Below, in pieces: positions 1 through 8,438 of a stretch of DNA of 64,000 bases; within the stretch, counting starts at the first letter, position 1, and each line of letters starts with the position of its first letter. Location: assembly GCF_009870825.1 (NCBI RefSeq), contig NZ_WTWY01000012.1, positions 62,001 to 126,000 on the forward strand, read 5' to 3'. A program made the translations under genes and the position numbers. Source of the DNA: Paenibacillus sp. USDA918EY (GTDB lineage: Bacteria > Bacillota > Bacilli > Paenibacillales > Paenibacillaceae). Under the pieces are notes generated by a model, which did no database searches, was not told the DNA's origin, and saw only the letters and a program-made list of their open reading frames with translations.

Positions 1-1435
1 GTTCCGGCGCAGTAGCATGAAGCGCTTGTTCCATCCGGGATTTGATTGTGTTCAAGCCCTCCTCGGTGTCTGCTTCTGCTCGGAGCACCAGAATCGGTTG
101 GGTATTCGAGCTACGTACCAGCCCCCAGCCGATCGGGAATAACACGCGTACGCCGTCAACGTCGATCAGTTCATGTTTCCCTTGAAAGTAATTTTTAACA
201 TTTTCAGTGATTCGTTGCTTTGCCACGTCATCGCACGGAACTCTCGTCTCCGGCGTGGCGCAGTATTTCGGCACGTCGGCAAATAATTCGGACAGCGTAC
301 GCCGGTCCCGACTCAGCATGCGGAGCAAGCGGCCGGCAGCGTATAACGCGTCGTCAAAACCATAATACTCGTCGCGGAAAAATAAATGCCCCGACATTTC
401 TCCAGTAAACGGAACATCCCATTTGCGCATGCTCGCTTTAATGTGGGAATGCCCGGTGCGATGGAAAATCGGCTCGCCGCCCAGCTTCTCGATTTCCTCG
501 ACCAGCGCTTTCGAGCATTTGACTTCCACCAGCGCCTTGCAGCCCGGGTATTTCGGCAAAATTTCGCGCCAGAACTGGATCATCAACTGATCGCCCCATA
601 AAATGCCGCCCCGTTCGTCCACTACGCCAAGGCGGTCTCCGTCCCCATCGAAGGCGATGCCGATGTCGGCCTTTTCCTTCTTCACGGCGTCGATCAGATC
701 CCGCAAATTTTTCGGCTCTACCGGGTCGGGATGATGATTCGGGAAATCCGGATCCGACTTGCAGTACAGCTCAATCACTTCGCAGCCCCATCGGCGAAGC
801 GCCTTGGGGGCAAACGGCGACGGCGTGCCGTTGCCGCAATCGACAACGACCTTAAGCTTCCGGCCGTTTAGACGGATTTTGTCTGCCAGCATGTCCAGAT
901 ATGGCTCTTCCACGCTTTCGCGGCGCAGGCCTTCTTCCGCATAATCGAAGCCGGAAGGCAGCTTGCCTTCGGCCGCCAAGCGAAGCATGCGGCTGCGCAG
1001 CTTCTGGATTTCTTCGCCGTAGATCGTCGTATAGTCCATGGCGATTTTAAATCCGTTTTCGTCGCCGGGGTTATGGCTTGCCGTAATCATGATCCCGCTT
1101 GGTTCGTGATCGTGATGCATCGCAAAGTAGAACATAGGCGTCGTCACTTCGCCGATATCGACCGCTATGCATCCGGATTGCTGCAAGCCGGCGATCAGCG
1201 CCCGCTGGAACTCCGGGGATGATTTGCGGTTGTCATGGCCGACGATGGCCGTGTTCCGGCCGGCCGTCTTTAAGGTTTCTCCAAAAGCTCTCCCCAGCCA
1301 ATAACAAAAAGGGAGATCAATGTCTTCATACGCTTTGCCGCGAATATCGTATTCACGAAATACATGGGAGGGGATGGAGGTACCCGCTTCCCGGGTCGGC
1401 ATCCCGTGCTCCTGCAGATCTTGGGTTAAAGGCAT
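1..1435 (-). CDS. phosphomannomutase/phosphoglucomutase (3' end outside window)
   Basis: Interconverts hexose-6-phosphate and hexose-1-phosphate in the cytosol. The frame is open from an ATG at 1435 to the window edge, so the C-terminus is missing. The start has an AAAGAGGTGG ribosome binding site at 1441-1450. Visible family marks are the N-terminal substrate motif REYDIRG, the phosphoserine loop ITASHNPG, the Mg-binding loop FDGDGDR, and the sugar-binding GEMSGH. This is the ManB/AlgC branch of the alpha-D-phosphohexomutases. It is the last visible gene of an operon headed by a nucleotide-sugar pyrophosphorylase, which suggests it feeds mannose-1-phosphate into GDP-mannose synthesis. Glucose-1-phosphate is equally possible on sequence alone. 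Confidence 0.93.
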   Translation of the reverse strand, partial: MPLTQDLQEHGMPTREAGTSIPSHVFREYDIRGKAYEDIDLPFCYWLGRAFGETLKTAGRNTAIVGHDNRKSSPEFQRALIAGLQQSGCIAVDIGEVTTPMFYFAMHHDHEPSGIMITASHNPGDENGFKIAMDYTTIYGEEIQKLRSRMLRLAAEGKLPSGFDYAEEGLRRESVEEPYLDMLADKIRLNGRKLKVVVDCGNGTPSPFAPKALRRWGCEVIELYCKSDPDFPNHHPDPVEPKNLRDLIDAVKKEKADIGIAFDGDGDRLGVVDERGGILWGDQLMIQFWREILPKYPGCKALVEVKCSKALVEEIEKLGGEPIFHRTGHSHIKASMRKWDVPFTGEMSGHLFFRDEYYGFDDALYAAGRLLRMLSRDRRTLSELFADVPKYCATPETRVPCDDVAKQRITENVKNYFQGKHELIDVDGVRVLFPIGWGLVRSSNTQPILVLRAEADTEEGLNTIKSRMEQALHATAPE

Positions 1436-1479
1436 CGTTTCCACCTCTTTTTGGTTGTCGTTTATTGGATGATGGTAAG

Positions 1480-2526
1480 CTACGCTTGTTGGTTAATCGT
1501 TTTTTTGTATATGGCCTCGGTCAGCAAGTAGGAGACGACGGCTTCCGCCCCGCAGTTCACATTGGGGCCGTCCGCATTCAAACCGTCGCAGCAGCTGCCG
1601 TCCTTCTCGCGAACCATTGGTGCTCCGAGATCGTTGCCGCCGTAAAACCAATCGCGGCATTTCGTCACGATCGATTCGTATTTTGGCGTTTTCGTCAGCT
1701 CATAGGCTTTTGCTGCGGCTAAAGCCAACTTCATGACATCGATCGGCTGCTGATCCCACAAGGCCCGGTCACCCGGACGGCACCAGCCTTTGCTTCCGAT
1801 CGGCCGGATTTGCCCCGCGTCGTTTTGCGACAAACCGATCAGGAAATCGAGGGATCTTAAAGCGATATCAAGCAAATCCGTCCGTTTTAATATTTCGTGG
1901 GCCCACAACATCCCCCAAGGCAGCAGGGCGTTGCTGTAAGTGATTTCCGGTTCGTACCACGACCAATCCGGAGCGGAATGCCGGTGATAAAGGCCGGCAA
2001 GGCGCTCTGCGGTTTCCCTGATCCGGTTGGTCAAATCGACATCGTAACCGGAACGCTGCAGCAAGCCGAACGCCGCCAGAGCGTAGGCCCATCCGCGCGG
2101 GTAACGCATGTGGTGGGCCTGCCCCAGCGCTTTGCGGAAAATCGATTCGGCCGCAAAAGCGAAGGACGGCGCAGGCTTTGCGGCCATCGCCCGGGCACAG
2201 GCCCATAGGCAGCGTCCAAGGCAATCGTCGGAAGGCGTTTCCGGCTCCTTGCTGCGGTCGTAGGCAAAATTGTTGTGAAAATGCCCGTCTTCCTTTTGCG
2301 CCCACAGCAAAAAAGCGATGTAGGTTTCGGCTAACCGCTCGAGCCTTTTTTGGTCTTCCTTGCCGCAGCTGCCGGACCATTCCAGGCAAACCCATAGCGC
2401 CCGGGCTTGGTCGTCCGTGCTGTACCCTTCGTTGCGCCGGGGAATCGAACCTAATCCATGCTCAAGGATCCCCGTGTCGTCCGTCATTTTTTCAAGATGG
2501 TCAAACCGAACGGATGGCCTTTCCAT
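1480..2526 (-). CDS. six-hairpin glycosidase-like protein, partner of the adjacent glycosyltransferase
   Basis: A 348-residue protein with no signal peptide. The N-terminal signature MTDDTGILEHG, then GYSTDDQARALW, followed by repeated aromatic-rich helices, resembles the (alpha/alpha)6 hairpin domain that in many bacteria is fused to the C-terminus of a GT4 glycosyltransferase. Here the two parts are separate genes, and the ATG at 2526 lies inside the end of the glycosyltransferase gene (26-base overlap), so translation is probably coupled. Known: such fused proteins occur near sugar-nucleotide genes. Inferred: it trims, binds or helps polymerise the glycan made by its partner. No catalytic residues can be named with confidence. 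Confidence 0.75.
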   Translation of the reverse strand: MERPSVRFDHLEKMTDDTGILEHGLGSIPRRNEGYSTDDQARALWVCLEWSGSCGKEDQKRLERLAETYIAFLLWAQKEDGHFHNNFAYDRSKEPETPSDDCLGRCLWACARAMAAKPAPSFAFAAESIFRKALGQAHHMRYPRGWAYALAAFGLLQRSGYDVDLTNRIRETAERLAGLYHRHSAPDWSWYEPEITYSNALLPWGMLWAHEILKRTDLLDIALRSLDFLIGLSQNDAGQIRPIGSKGWCRPGDRALWDQQPIDVMKLALAAAKAYELTKTPKYESIVTKCRDWFYGGNDLGAPMVREKDGSCCDGLNADGPNVNCGAEAVVSYLLTEAIYKKTINQQA

Positions 2527-3661
2527 TTCTCCCCACCTCGGTCAACAAACGGAGATATTCATGTCCGACGTTCGGCCAATGCATCGTTTGGCCCAGCCGC
2601 TTCATTTTCCGGACGACATCCTGCAGCATCACCTCGTTGGTCAGCAGCGACACGATCCGTTCCCGCCATAATGTCTCGTCTTCCGCCGGGATCAGCAGAC
2701 CCGGTTCATCGGCGAGCAAATCTTGCGCATAACAGTACGGGGTCGACAACACCGGACGCCCCAAGCCGACCGCATAGGCCAGCGTACCGCTGGTAATCTG
2801 CTCCAGCCCCGGATACGGCGTCACGTAAACGTCGCAGGCGGTGATATGGCGCACCAGATCGTTTTCCTCCATGTAGCGGTCGATCATGACGACGTTTTCC
2901 CCGATGCCGTTTTCCTCGATCATCGCCTTCAGCTCTTCGCGGTATTTCTCCCCTTCCCATTTTTTGACCTCCGGGTGGGTTTGGCCGACGATGGCATATA
3001 ATACGTGAGGCACCCTTTTCGCCACTTCCGGCAACACCTTCAGGATCAGTTCGATCCCTTTGCCGCGGCCCAAAAGGCCGAACGTCATCATCACCTTCCG
3101 ATCCGCCCAGCCGAGCTGCTCCCGGAACGTTAGGCGGCGCTCCGCGTCCGGTTCGGGCGTCCCATGCGGAATGAAGACGATTTTGTCCTCCGGAATGCCA
3201 AACGAACGATGCAAATACGAAATCGCTTTGCGGTTCATGACCCCGATGCGGGCGCTTCGTTCGGCAATTTCCCGCTGGATGCTCGCATAAGGTTCGCGGG
3301 GATGCTCAAACACGGTGTGAAACGTCGTCACCAGCGGTTTTTTCAGCTCACGGATGAAATGCAATATATGCCGGCCGGCTTCCCCGCCAAAAATTCCGAA
3401 CTCGTGCTGCAGCGAAACGACCTCGATATCCGAGTGGTTGATTTTGTGCGCCATTTTCTCATAATCTTTTTCGCTGTCGCGCCGAAGCAGCCACAGCAGC
3501 GGATCCCTTGATCCGTCCGTCTCCCCGTCGTGGAGCACGATGACGGGATCCTTCACTTTCCACTCTTTGGCTGCGTGGACCGCCTGCCGCAAATGATAGG
3601 TAAATGTGGCCAGGCCGCATTTTTTCGGAACGTAAGTGCTGACGTAAGCTACACGGGTCAT
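2501..3661 (-). CDS. family GT4 glycosyltransferase
   Basis: A cytosolic 386-residue GT-B retaining glycosyltransferase. The N-terminus has the GT4 pattern TYVPKKCGLATFTYHL. The C-terminal Rossmann half has FGLLGRGKGIE, the loop VYVTPYPGLEQITSGTLAYAVG that supplies the acidic EX7E-type nucleotide-sugar contact, and a typical C-terminal helix. The start ATG overlaps the stop of the pyrophosphorylase by four bases (ATGA), and its own end overlaps the hairpin-glycosidase gene. The operon context (hexose-1-phosphate made and activated by neighbours) suggests a mannosyl- or glucosyltransferase; the acceptor is unknown. Confidence 0.9.
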   Translation of the reverse strand: MTRVAYVSTYVPKKCGLATFTYHLRQAVHAAKEWKVKDPVIVLHDGETDGSRDPLLWLLRRDSEKDYEKMAHKINHSDIEVVSLQHEFGIFGGEAGRHILHFIRELKKPLVTTFHTVFEHPREPYASIQREIAERSARIGVMNRKAISYLHRSFGIPEDKIVFIPHGTPEPDAERRLTFREQLGWADRKVMMTFGLLGRGKGIELILKVLPEVAKRVPHVLYAIVGQTHPEVKKWEGEKYREELKAMIEENGIGENVVMIDRYMEENDLVRHITACDVYVTPYPGLEQITSGTLAYAVGLGRPVLSTPYCYAQDLLADEPGLLIPAEDETLWRERIVSLLTNEVMLQDVVRKMKRLGQTMHWPNVGHEYLRLLTEVGRNGKAIRSV

Positions 3662-4698
3662 GCTTGCATCACTCCCAATCGGTTCATCACGGCTTCATGC
3701 AAAATATGTCTTGGACCGAGCTCCAGCCCGTATCCGAAAATGCAGTTGTTTAAGTACGCTCCCTCGTTTACCCGGCAGCCGTTCCACAGGATCGTTTCCG
3801 ATAAACGGACGTTCGGACCGATCGAGCACTTGTCGCCGAGCACCACATGAGGTCCGATGACGGCACGGGCACCGATTTTTACATGATCCCCGATTAACAC
3901 CGGAGGAACGAGGAGGACGCCGGCTCCGATTTTGCAGCCTTTGCCGATCCAGATGCCTTGATCCTGGGCTTGTCCGGGTATGCGGATCCGCCCGGAACCG
4001 TTCAAGAGATCCCAGTGAACTTGGCGGTATCTTTCTTTCGTGCCCATATCGGCCCAATACCCTTGGATGGTCGTGCCGAATACGCCCATGTTTTCGCGGA
4101 TCAGCAGCGGGAACGTTTCACGTTCAATGGAGACTTCCCGATCGGACGGAATCACTGCGAGCACGTTTTTTTCCATGACGTAGATGCCTGCGTTGATCCG
4201 TCTCGAAGGGGCTTCGTCCAAGCGGGGCTTCTCCACAAAACGCAAGATGCGCCCCGTATCGTCCTGCTCGACGACCCCGTACGCGCTTGGATCTTCCACC
4301 TCCGTCAGGCCGATGGTGACCTTTCCTCCATGGGATCGATGGAAATCCAGCAGCGGTTTCAGTTCAATATCATGGACGATATCCGCATTCATGGCAATAA
4401 ATTGATCATCGAGCAAAGGCTCGGCGTTTTTGATCGCCCCGGCCGTTCCCAGCAGCTTTTCTTCCATCGCGTACTGGATCGAAACACCCAGCCGGCGGCC
4501 GTCGCCGAAATGATTTTTAATTTTTTCGGGATGATGTTTCAGAGCGATAACGAAACGGTGAACGCCTTGTTCCTTCAGATGAAGAATGAGATGTTCCAGC
4601 CATGGGCGATTCAGAATCGGCGCCATCGGCTTCGGCATGTTCTCCGTCATGGGTCTAAGTCGGGTTCCCAAACCACCGGCAAGCAACAGTACATTCAT
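3658..4698 (-). CDS. nucleotidyltransferase with left-handed beta-helix tail (NDP-sugar / mannose-1-phosphate guanylyltransferase-like)
   Basis: Activates a sugar-1-phosphate with an NTP. The ATG at 4698 is chosen because it begins directly with the fold's first strand and signature (NVLLLAGGLGTRLRP, then MPKPM) and has an AGGAGGA ribosome binding site at 4707-4713; an upstream in-frame extension would be out of family. Residues 1 to about 230 form the NTP_transferase domain. The remainder carries the hexapeptide repeats of a left-handed beta-helix (for example IGKGCKIGAGVLL and VKIGARAVIGPHVVLG). GDP-mannose pyrophosphorylases have this layout, but glucose-1-phosphate thymidylyl- or uridylyltransferase-like enzymes do too. 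It is the first gene of the operon and has a CIRCE element upstream. Confidence 0.9.
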   Translation of the reverse strand: MNVLLLAGGLGTRLRPMTENMPKPMAPILNRPWLEHLILHLKEQGVHRFVIALKHHPEKIKNHFGDGRRLGVSIQYAMEEKLLGTAGAIKNAEPLLDDQFIAMNADIVHDIELKPLLDFHRSHGGKVTIGLTEVEDPSAYGVVEQDDTGRILRFVEKPRLDEAPSRRINAGIYVMEKNVLAVIPSDREVSIERETFPLLIRENMGVFGTTIQGYWADMGTKERYRQVHWDLLNGSGRIRIPGQAQDQGIWIGKGCKIGAGVLLVPPVLIGDHVKIGARAVIGPHVVLGDKCSIGPNVRLSETILWNGCRVNEGAYLNNCIFGYGLELGPRHILHEAVMNRLGVMQA

Positions 4699-4807
4699 TT
4701 CGAAATCTCCTCCTGTTCCCAAAAAATTGTTCGACAAACAAAACTTACGCCAGCTTCAGACACTGACGCTCCTGTTTTATGTTCCCCTCCTCCCCATCTT
4801 TTTGTTG

Positions 4808-4834
4808 TTAGCACTCTATTTCATCGAGTGCTGA
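4808..4834. promoter_or_regulatory. CIRCE element (HrcA operator)
   Basis: The sequence TTAGCACTC, nine bases, GAGTGCTGA matches the CIRCE consensus TTAGCACTC-N9-GAGTGCTAA at 17 of 18 arm positions with the exact spacer. CIRCE is bound by the heat-shock repressor HrcA, classically at dnaK and groE operons. Here it lies just downstream of a candidate minus-strand -10 and 110 bases ahead of the pyrophosphorylase start. No chaperone gene is present on either side. Confidence 0.9.
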
Positions 4835-4843
4835 TAATATAGT

Positions 4844-4873
4844 ATTTTATGGAAAGGTGTTTTTTTTCTTCAA
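4844..4873 (-). promoter_or_regulatory. candidate sigma-A promoter of the sugar-nucleotide operon
   Basis: On the minus strand TTGAAG (4868-4873), an 18-base spacer and TAAAAT (4844-4849) make an acceptable SigA promoter. Transcription would begin within or just before the CIRCE dyad, the usual arrangement for HrcA-controlled genes. An overlapping TATATT at 4836-4841 is an alternative -10. Confidence 0.5.
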
Positions 4874-5000
4874 GTTGTTTTTGAGATCATAACATTCCCT
4901 CTTCTATCAATCATTCAATTTATCTCCTGCTTTCTTTTAAAATCTCATGATTTCTCTTGTTTTTTTATGAAACAGTCCAGAAGAACGGGTACGCCATAAC

Positions 5001-5037
5001 AAAAACACCTCATTCATTCGTAATAAAATGAATAAGG
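5001..5037 (-). terminator. intrinsic terminator of the GT1 gene
   Basis: Stem 5008-5018 pairs with 5027-5037 with one mismatch. On the minus strand it is followed after two bases by five T residues. It lies just after the stop of the glycosyltransferase gene ending at 5069. Confidence 0.65.
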
Positions 5038-5068
5038 CACAGCACAAATAAACCCGACAAGATATCGT

Positions 5069-6274
5069 TTAAAAACTATGATGTTGGCTTTTAAATTTGA
5101 AAATATCATCAACTGCTTGCTGATATCCGCCTGATTTTCGAAAGGACTCGCTTATATGTCCAGCAGCTTCCTTGAAAGAAGGTAAGCTTAACACATGATC
5201 TGCGGCTTCATGCAGCTGATTTGCCGTCAAGCTTTGCATTTGCAAAACAGTGCCTGCTCCGATTTTGGCAACTTGGTCCGCAATGATCGGCTGATCCGCG
5301 CTGAGCGGGATGACGATAAGCGGAACACCGAAATAGAGACCTTCGTGGGCGCTGTTCATGCCACCATGCGTGATGAACAGTTTCGCGTATTGGAGTACAT
5401 CCGTTTGCGGAACATAATTTTTGACGATGAAGTTTGCAGGAATTTCCCCTAGATCGGAAATGGCGGTTTTATTCCCGACTGACATGACGATTGTGTGGTC
5501 CGTGTTCCTGAACGCCTCAAAACAAAGCTTGTAGAAATCCATGGCTTGGTTAAGCACGGTACCCAGTGAAATATAGATCGGTTTTTTGTTCCGGATTGCC
5601 GCAAAGTCGAAGTCTTCTTGCATGGATCGCGAGGAGATGGATGGGCCTACAAAAGAATACGTTTGGTCGAATGTTTCCCCATCAGGTTGGAATTCCCTTG
5701 TCGTATAAACGATCGTAAGCGGAGCGGGATTACAAAACGCTTCATAAGGAGAATGGATCTCTGCACCGTATTTTTGCTGAATCATTGACGTCACGCTTTG
5801 GTATTTATCGTTGATGGGTTTAGTTATTTCATCAGGGACATCGTTGAAAAATTGCTCTATCATGCGGTCGAAAGTTTGTTTGGACTGCGCAAAAGTACTG
5901 CAAGAGCTGATCGCAGGAAGCTTAAGAATTTCAGCCAGCAAACTACCGCAGCCAAACATGGAATCATGAATGATATAGTCAAAATGCTCCCCTTGAATCT
6001 GTTCAAGAACGCTGGGTATGACGATATCCGCAGTATGCAAAAGACCGTTGACTCGTTCAAGCAAATAATGTCTTCCACCTGATATAAATGCTTTTATAAA
6101 TTTTTGATCGTCAAATGTCCGTACCGTAGCCCCCGTCTTCTCTATACGATCCCGAAATGCTTCGATACAAAAGTAAACGACCTCTTCTCCACGCGAAATC
6201 AGCTCCTGCACGACACCAATCGTTGGATTGATATGCCCTTCTGATCCCGCATTAATAAATAGAACCCGTGCCAT
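5069..6274 (-). CDS. MGT-family (GT1) glycosyltransferase, YjiC-like
   Basis: A cytosolic 401-residue UDP-sugar-dependent transferase acting on small hydrophobic acceptors such as macrolides, flavonoids or lipids in its family. The N-terminus has the GT1 motif AGSEGHINPTIGVV, with the conserved catalytic-type His. The C-terminal half has VPQTDVLQYAKLFITHGG and MNSAHEGLYFGVPLIVIP, ending in SADQPIIA, the usual donor-binding region. Length and layout match Bacillus YjiC. The start has AAAGGAGTG six bases upstream. It stands alone between two operons, so the natural substrate is unknown; self-protection by glycosylating a toxin is one family role. Confidence 0.9.
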   Translation of the reverse strand: MARVLFINAGSEGHINPTIGVVQELISRGEEVVYFCIEAFRDRIEKTGATVRTFDDQKFIKAFISGGRHYLLERVNGLLHTADIVIPSVLEQIQGEHFDYIIHDSMFGCGSLLAEILKLPAISSCSTFAQSKQTFDRMIEQFFNDVPDEITKPINDKYQSVTSMIQQKYGAEIHSPYEAFCNPAPLTIVYTTREFQPDGETFDQTYSFVGPSISSRSMQEDFDFAAIRNKKPIYISLGTVLNQAMDFYKLCFEAFRNTDHTIVMSVGNKTAISDLGEIPANFIVKNYVPQTDVLQYAKLFITHGGMNSAHEGLYFGVPLIVIPLSADQPIIADQVAKIGAGTVLQMQSLTANQLHEAADHVLSLPSFKEAAGHISESFRKSGGYQQAVDDIFKFKSQHHSF

Positions 6275-6527
6275 CTACAACACTCCTTTATGTATTCCCG
6301 TCTTTTAAGCAGGAGGCAAGATTTTTCCTAACCTCTCTCGAATTCAACCGTGGAATCAAGTTGATCATTCGGTACAGCAGATTTTCAGTACACCAGTCTC
6401 CGTTTGCGTCATTAATGTATCCATCAAGCGACATCGTCATGCCTGGGATGACTTAGTTCAAACTGTAGCCCTTCGATTTCAAGACGCATATATATATTTT
6501 AACATATAAGTGAAAGGGACCTGTCTC

Positions 6528-7616
6528 TTATCTACCGGTCATCCGCAGCTTCTCCAAAAACAGCAGCAAAACGAGCCCCTGGCCGTAAAGCGTCGGAAAA
6601 GTCGGGACATGATCGTAAGCCTCGACGCTAGCCAGCACTGGCGTACCTCCCGAGACGCCAAGGACAGCGCCATCCTCACGAACTTGCGTGAGAACGGCTG
6701 CGACGGCGCGATCGGCGCTGGCCAAAGCCAATTCCGCAGGAATCCATCCGGCGCGTGCCGCTTTGTACAATCCGCAGGCGATGCCGGCGGAACCCGACGT
6801 CTCTTCATAAAAGTGGGGGCGGTCCAAGACCGTCGGCCACAAGCCGCTCTCATTTTGACAGCGGACGAGCGCCTCGGCCATTCGCGAATACCGCTCGCGG
6901 AGCTCGCCGATCAGCTTCTTGTCATCGCACAGTTCGCCCGCCTCCTCTGCGATCATGGGCACGCCAGCGGCGTTCCAGGCGTTGGCCCGGTTCCACCTTG
7001 CGGCCGACATCCAATCGCCCGTCTTCTCGTTCCAACCGTGAAAGAGCAGCCCCGTCTCCTCGTCCTGCAGCATCCGAAGGTGCAGCAGCGTCTGGCTCAT
7101 CGCTTCTTCCGCAAGCACTTTGCTTCCTGTTAAACGAGCCGTCCGGGCCAAAAAGAGGATAGCCATGAAGACGGTGTCCGCCCATACCTGCTCGCTAAAC
7201 GAGGCGCTCTCGGTTACGGTATGCTCAAACGCACCATTCTTTGTTCGCGGCGCCTCCTTGATTAGCCAAAACGCCATCTCCTCTGCCTTGTCCTTGTAGA
7301 AGCGATTACCGGTCTGCCGGTATAGCAAAGGGAACATCGCGTAAGGCGCGAGTGAGTTAATGACCTTTATCTTCTCGGAGCCGCCAAGATTGCGCTCCGT
7401 CCAGACTTCCACCGCCTGTATCATCCCTCTCGCTCCGCAGAGGGCTCCGTAGTCTGCTGCGGCGATTAATCCGACGCCCGGATTCCAATCCCAGCGGTTC
7501 CGGTCCATCGCCCACTCGGCCCATTCGTGTCCGCCCCAGCTCTCCGGACCGCTGAACATCAGATAGCGATAGACGCGGTCCGCCGCAGCTTTCAGATCCG
7601 TTTGCTTTATTTGCAT
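6528..7616 (-). CDS. family GH105 unsaturated uronyl hydrolase (YteR/YesR-like)
   Basis: Releases the unsaturated uronic acid that pectate or rhamnogalacturonan lyases leave on the non-reducing end of oligosaccharides. The 362-residue protein has no signal peptide, so it works in the cytosol on imported oligomers. Family marks are WNPGVGLIA, the catalytic-Asp region EQVWADTVFMAILFLAR, FHGWNE, and SAARWNRANAWNAAG. It is the last gene of the operon that starts with the permease pair at 14070. The Bacillus subtilis yteP-ytcP-ytcQ-yteR region has the same combination, which points to rhamnogalacturonan or a related pectin fragment. RBS AAAGGAG lies 10 bases before the ATG. Confidence 0.88.
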   Translation of the reverse strand: MQIKQTDLKAAADRVYRYLMFSGPESWGGHEWAEWAMDRNRWDWNPGVGLIAAADYGALCGARGMIQAVEVWTERNLGGSEKIKVINSLAPYAMFPLLYRQTGNRFYKDKAEEMAFWLIKEAPRTKNGAFEHTVTESASFSEQVWADTVFMAILFLARTARLTGSKVLAEEAMSQTLLHLRMLQDEETGLLFHGWNEKTGDWMSAARWNRANAWNAAGVPMIAEEAGELCDDKKLIGELRERYSRMAEALVRCQNESGLWPTVLDRPHFYEETSGSAGIACGLYKAARAGWIPAELALASADRAVAAVLTQVREDGAVLGVSGGTPVLASVEAYDHVPTFPTLYGQGLVLLLFLEKLRMTGR

Positions 7617-7631
7617 TCCCTCATCGCTCCT

Positions 7632-8438
7632 TTATAAGTAATTGTTTCGGTAGTCTGTAGGGGTCAGTCCGAACTGTTTCTTAAACGTTTCGCGAAAATG
7701 GTCCTGATCCGCATATCCGACCCGGTCGCATATCTCGTAAATCCGATTCGCGGGGTCCTTCAGCAGCCGGGCCGCCTCTTCCATGCGCAGCTTGACGATC
7801 CAATGGTTGATCGTCATGCCGGTCACTTCCTTGACCAGCGCGTTTACATACTTCTCGCTAAAGCCAACCCCACTTGCAACGTCCCAAAGCGACAGATCCT
7901 TCCGCGAATAGTTTTCACGAATGGTCCGGACCGCTTGTTCGACGAGCTTCTTCTTCTTGAGGCTGCCGGACCACTCAACCATCGGCAGCGTCTGGGCCAA
8001 ATTGGGCAGGCGATCCCGAAGCCTTTGTTCCATGAGCTCGACGCCACGCTGTTCCTCCCGCTCCTTGTGCAGCTCCGCAACGATTCTCGCGAATACTTGC
8101 TCGATCTCCTCCGGATCGATCGGCTTCATAATGTATTCCAGCACCTGCAGCTTGATCGCCTGCCGCGCGTACTCGAATTCGTTCAACCCCGACAGGATGA
8201 TGCACCTTATGTCGGGCTTGCCGGCCCGGAACGCCTCAATCAGCTCCAGGCCGTTTCCCTTCGGCATGCCGATATCGGTGAGCAGCAGGTCCGGAGGATC
8301 GCGCTTCAGCCATTCGAGCGCTTCCTCTCCGTTCCTGGCGGCTCCGACGAGTTCAATGCCGAGCCGCTCCCAATCGATGGAGCGCGACAGCGTCTCCCGG
8401 ACGAGTTTGACGTCCTCGGCGATCAGCAGTTTATACAT
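7632..8438 (-). CDS. AraC-type response regulator (YesN-like)
   Basis: Cytosolic two-component regulator. The start at 8438 (MYKLLIAEDVKLVRE) is chosen for its GAGGAAT ribosome binding site and because it begins the receiver domain directly; the upstream extension has atypical composition. Residues 1 to about 120 are the receiver, with the acceptor Asp in LLLTDIGMPKGNG. After a short linker come two AraC/XylS helix-turn-helix motifs at roughly residues 165-268, including VGYADQDHFRETFKKQFGLTPTDYR. The start overlaps the end of the kinase gene by eight bases. It likely activates the operon promoter near 14341. Confidence 0.92.
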   Translation of the reverse strand: MYKLLIAEDVKLVRETLSRSIDWERLGIELVGAARNGEEALEWLKRDPPDLLLTDIGMPKGNGLELIEAFRAGKPDIRCIILSGLNEFEYARQAIKLQVLEYIMKPIDPEEIEQVFARIVAELHKEREEQRGVELMEQRLRDRLPNLAQTLPMVEWSGSLKKKKLVEQAVRTIRENYSRKDLSLWDVASGVGFSEKYVNALVKEVTGMTINHWIVKLRMEEAARLLKDPANRIYEICDRVGYADQDHFRETFKKQFGLTPTDYRNNYL

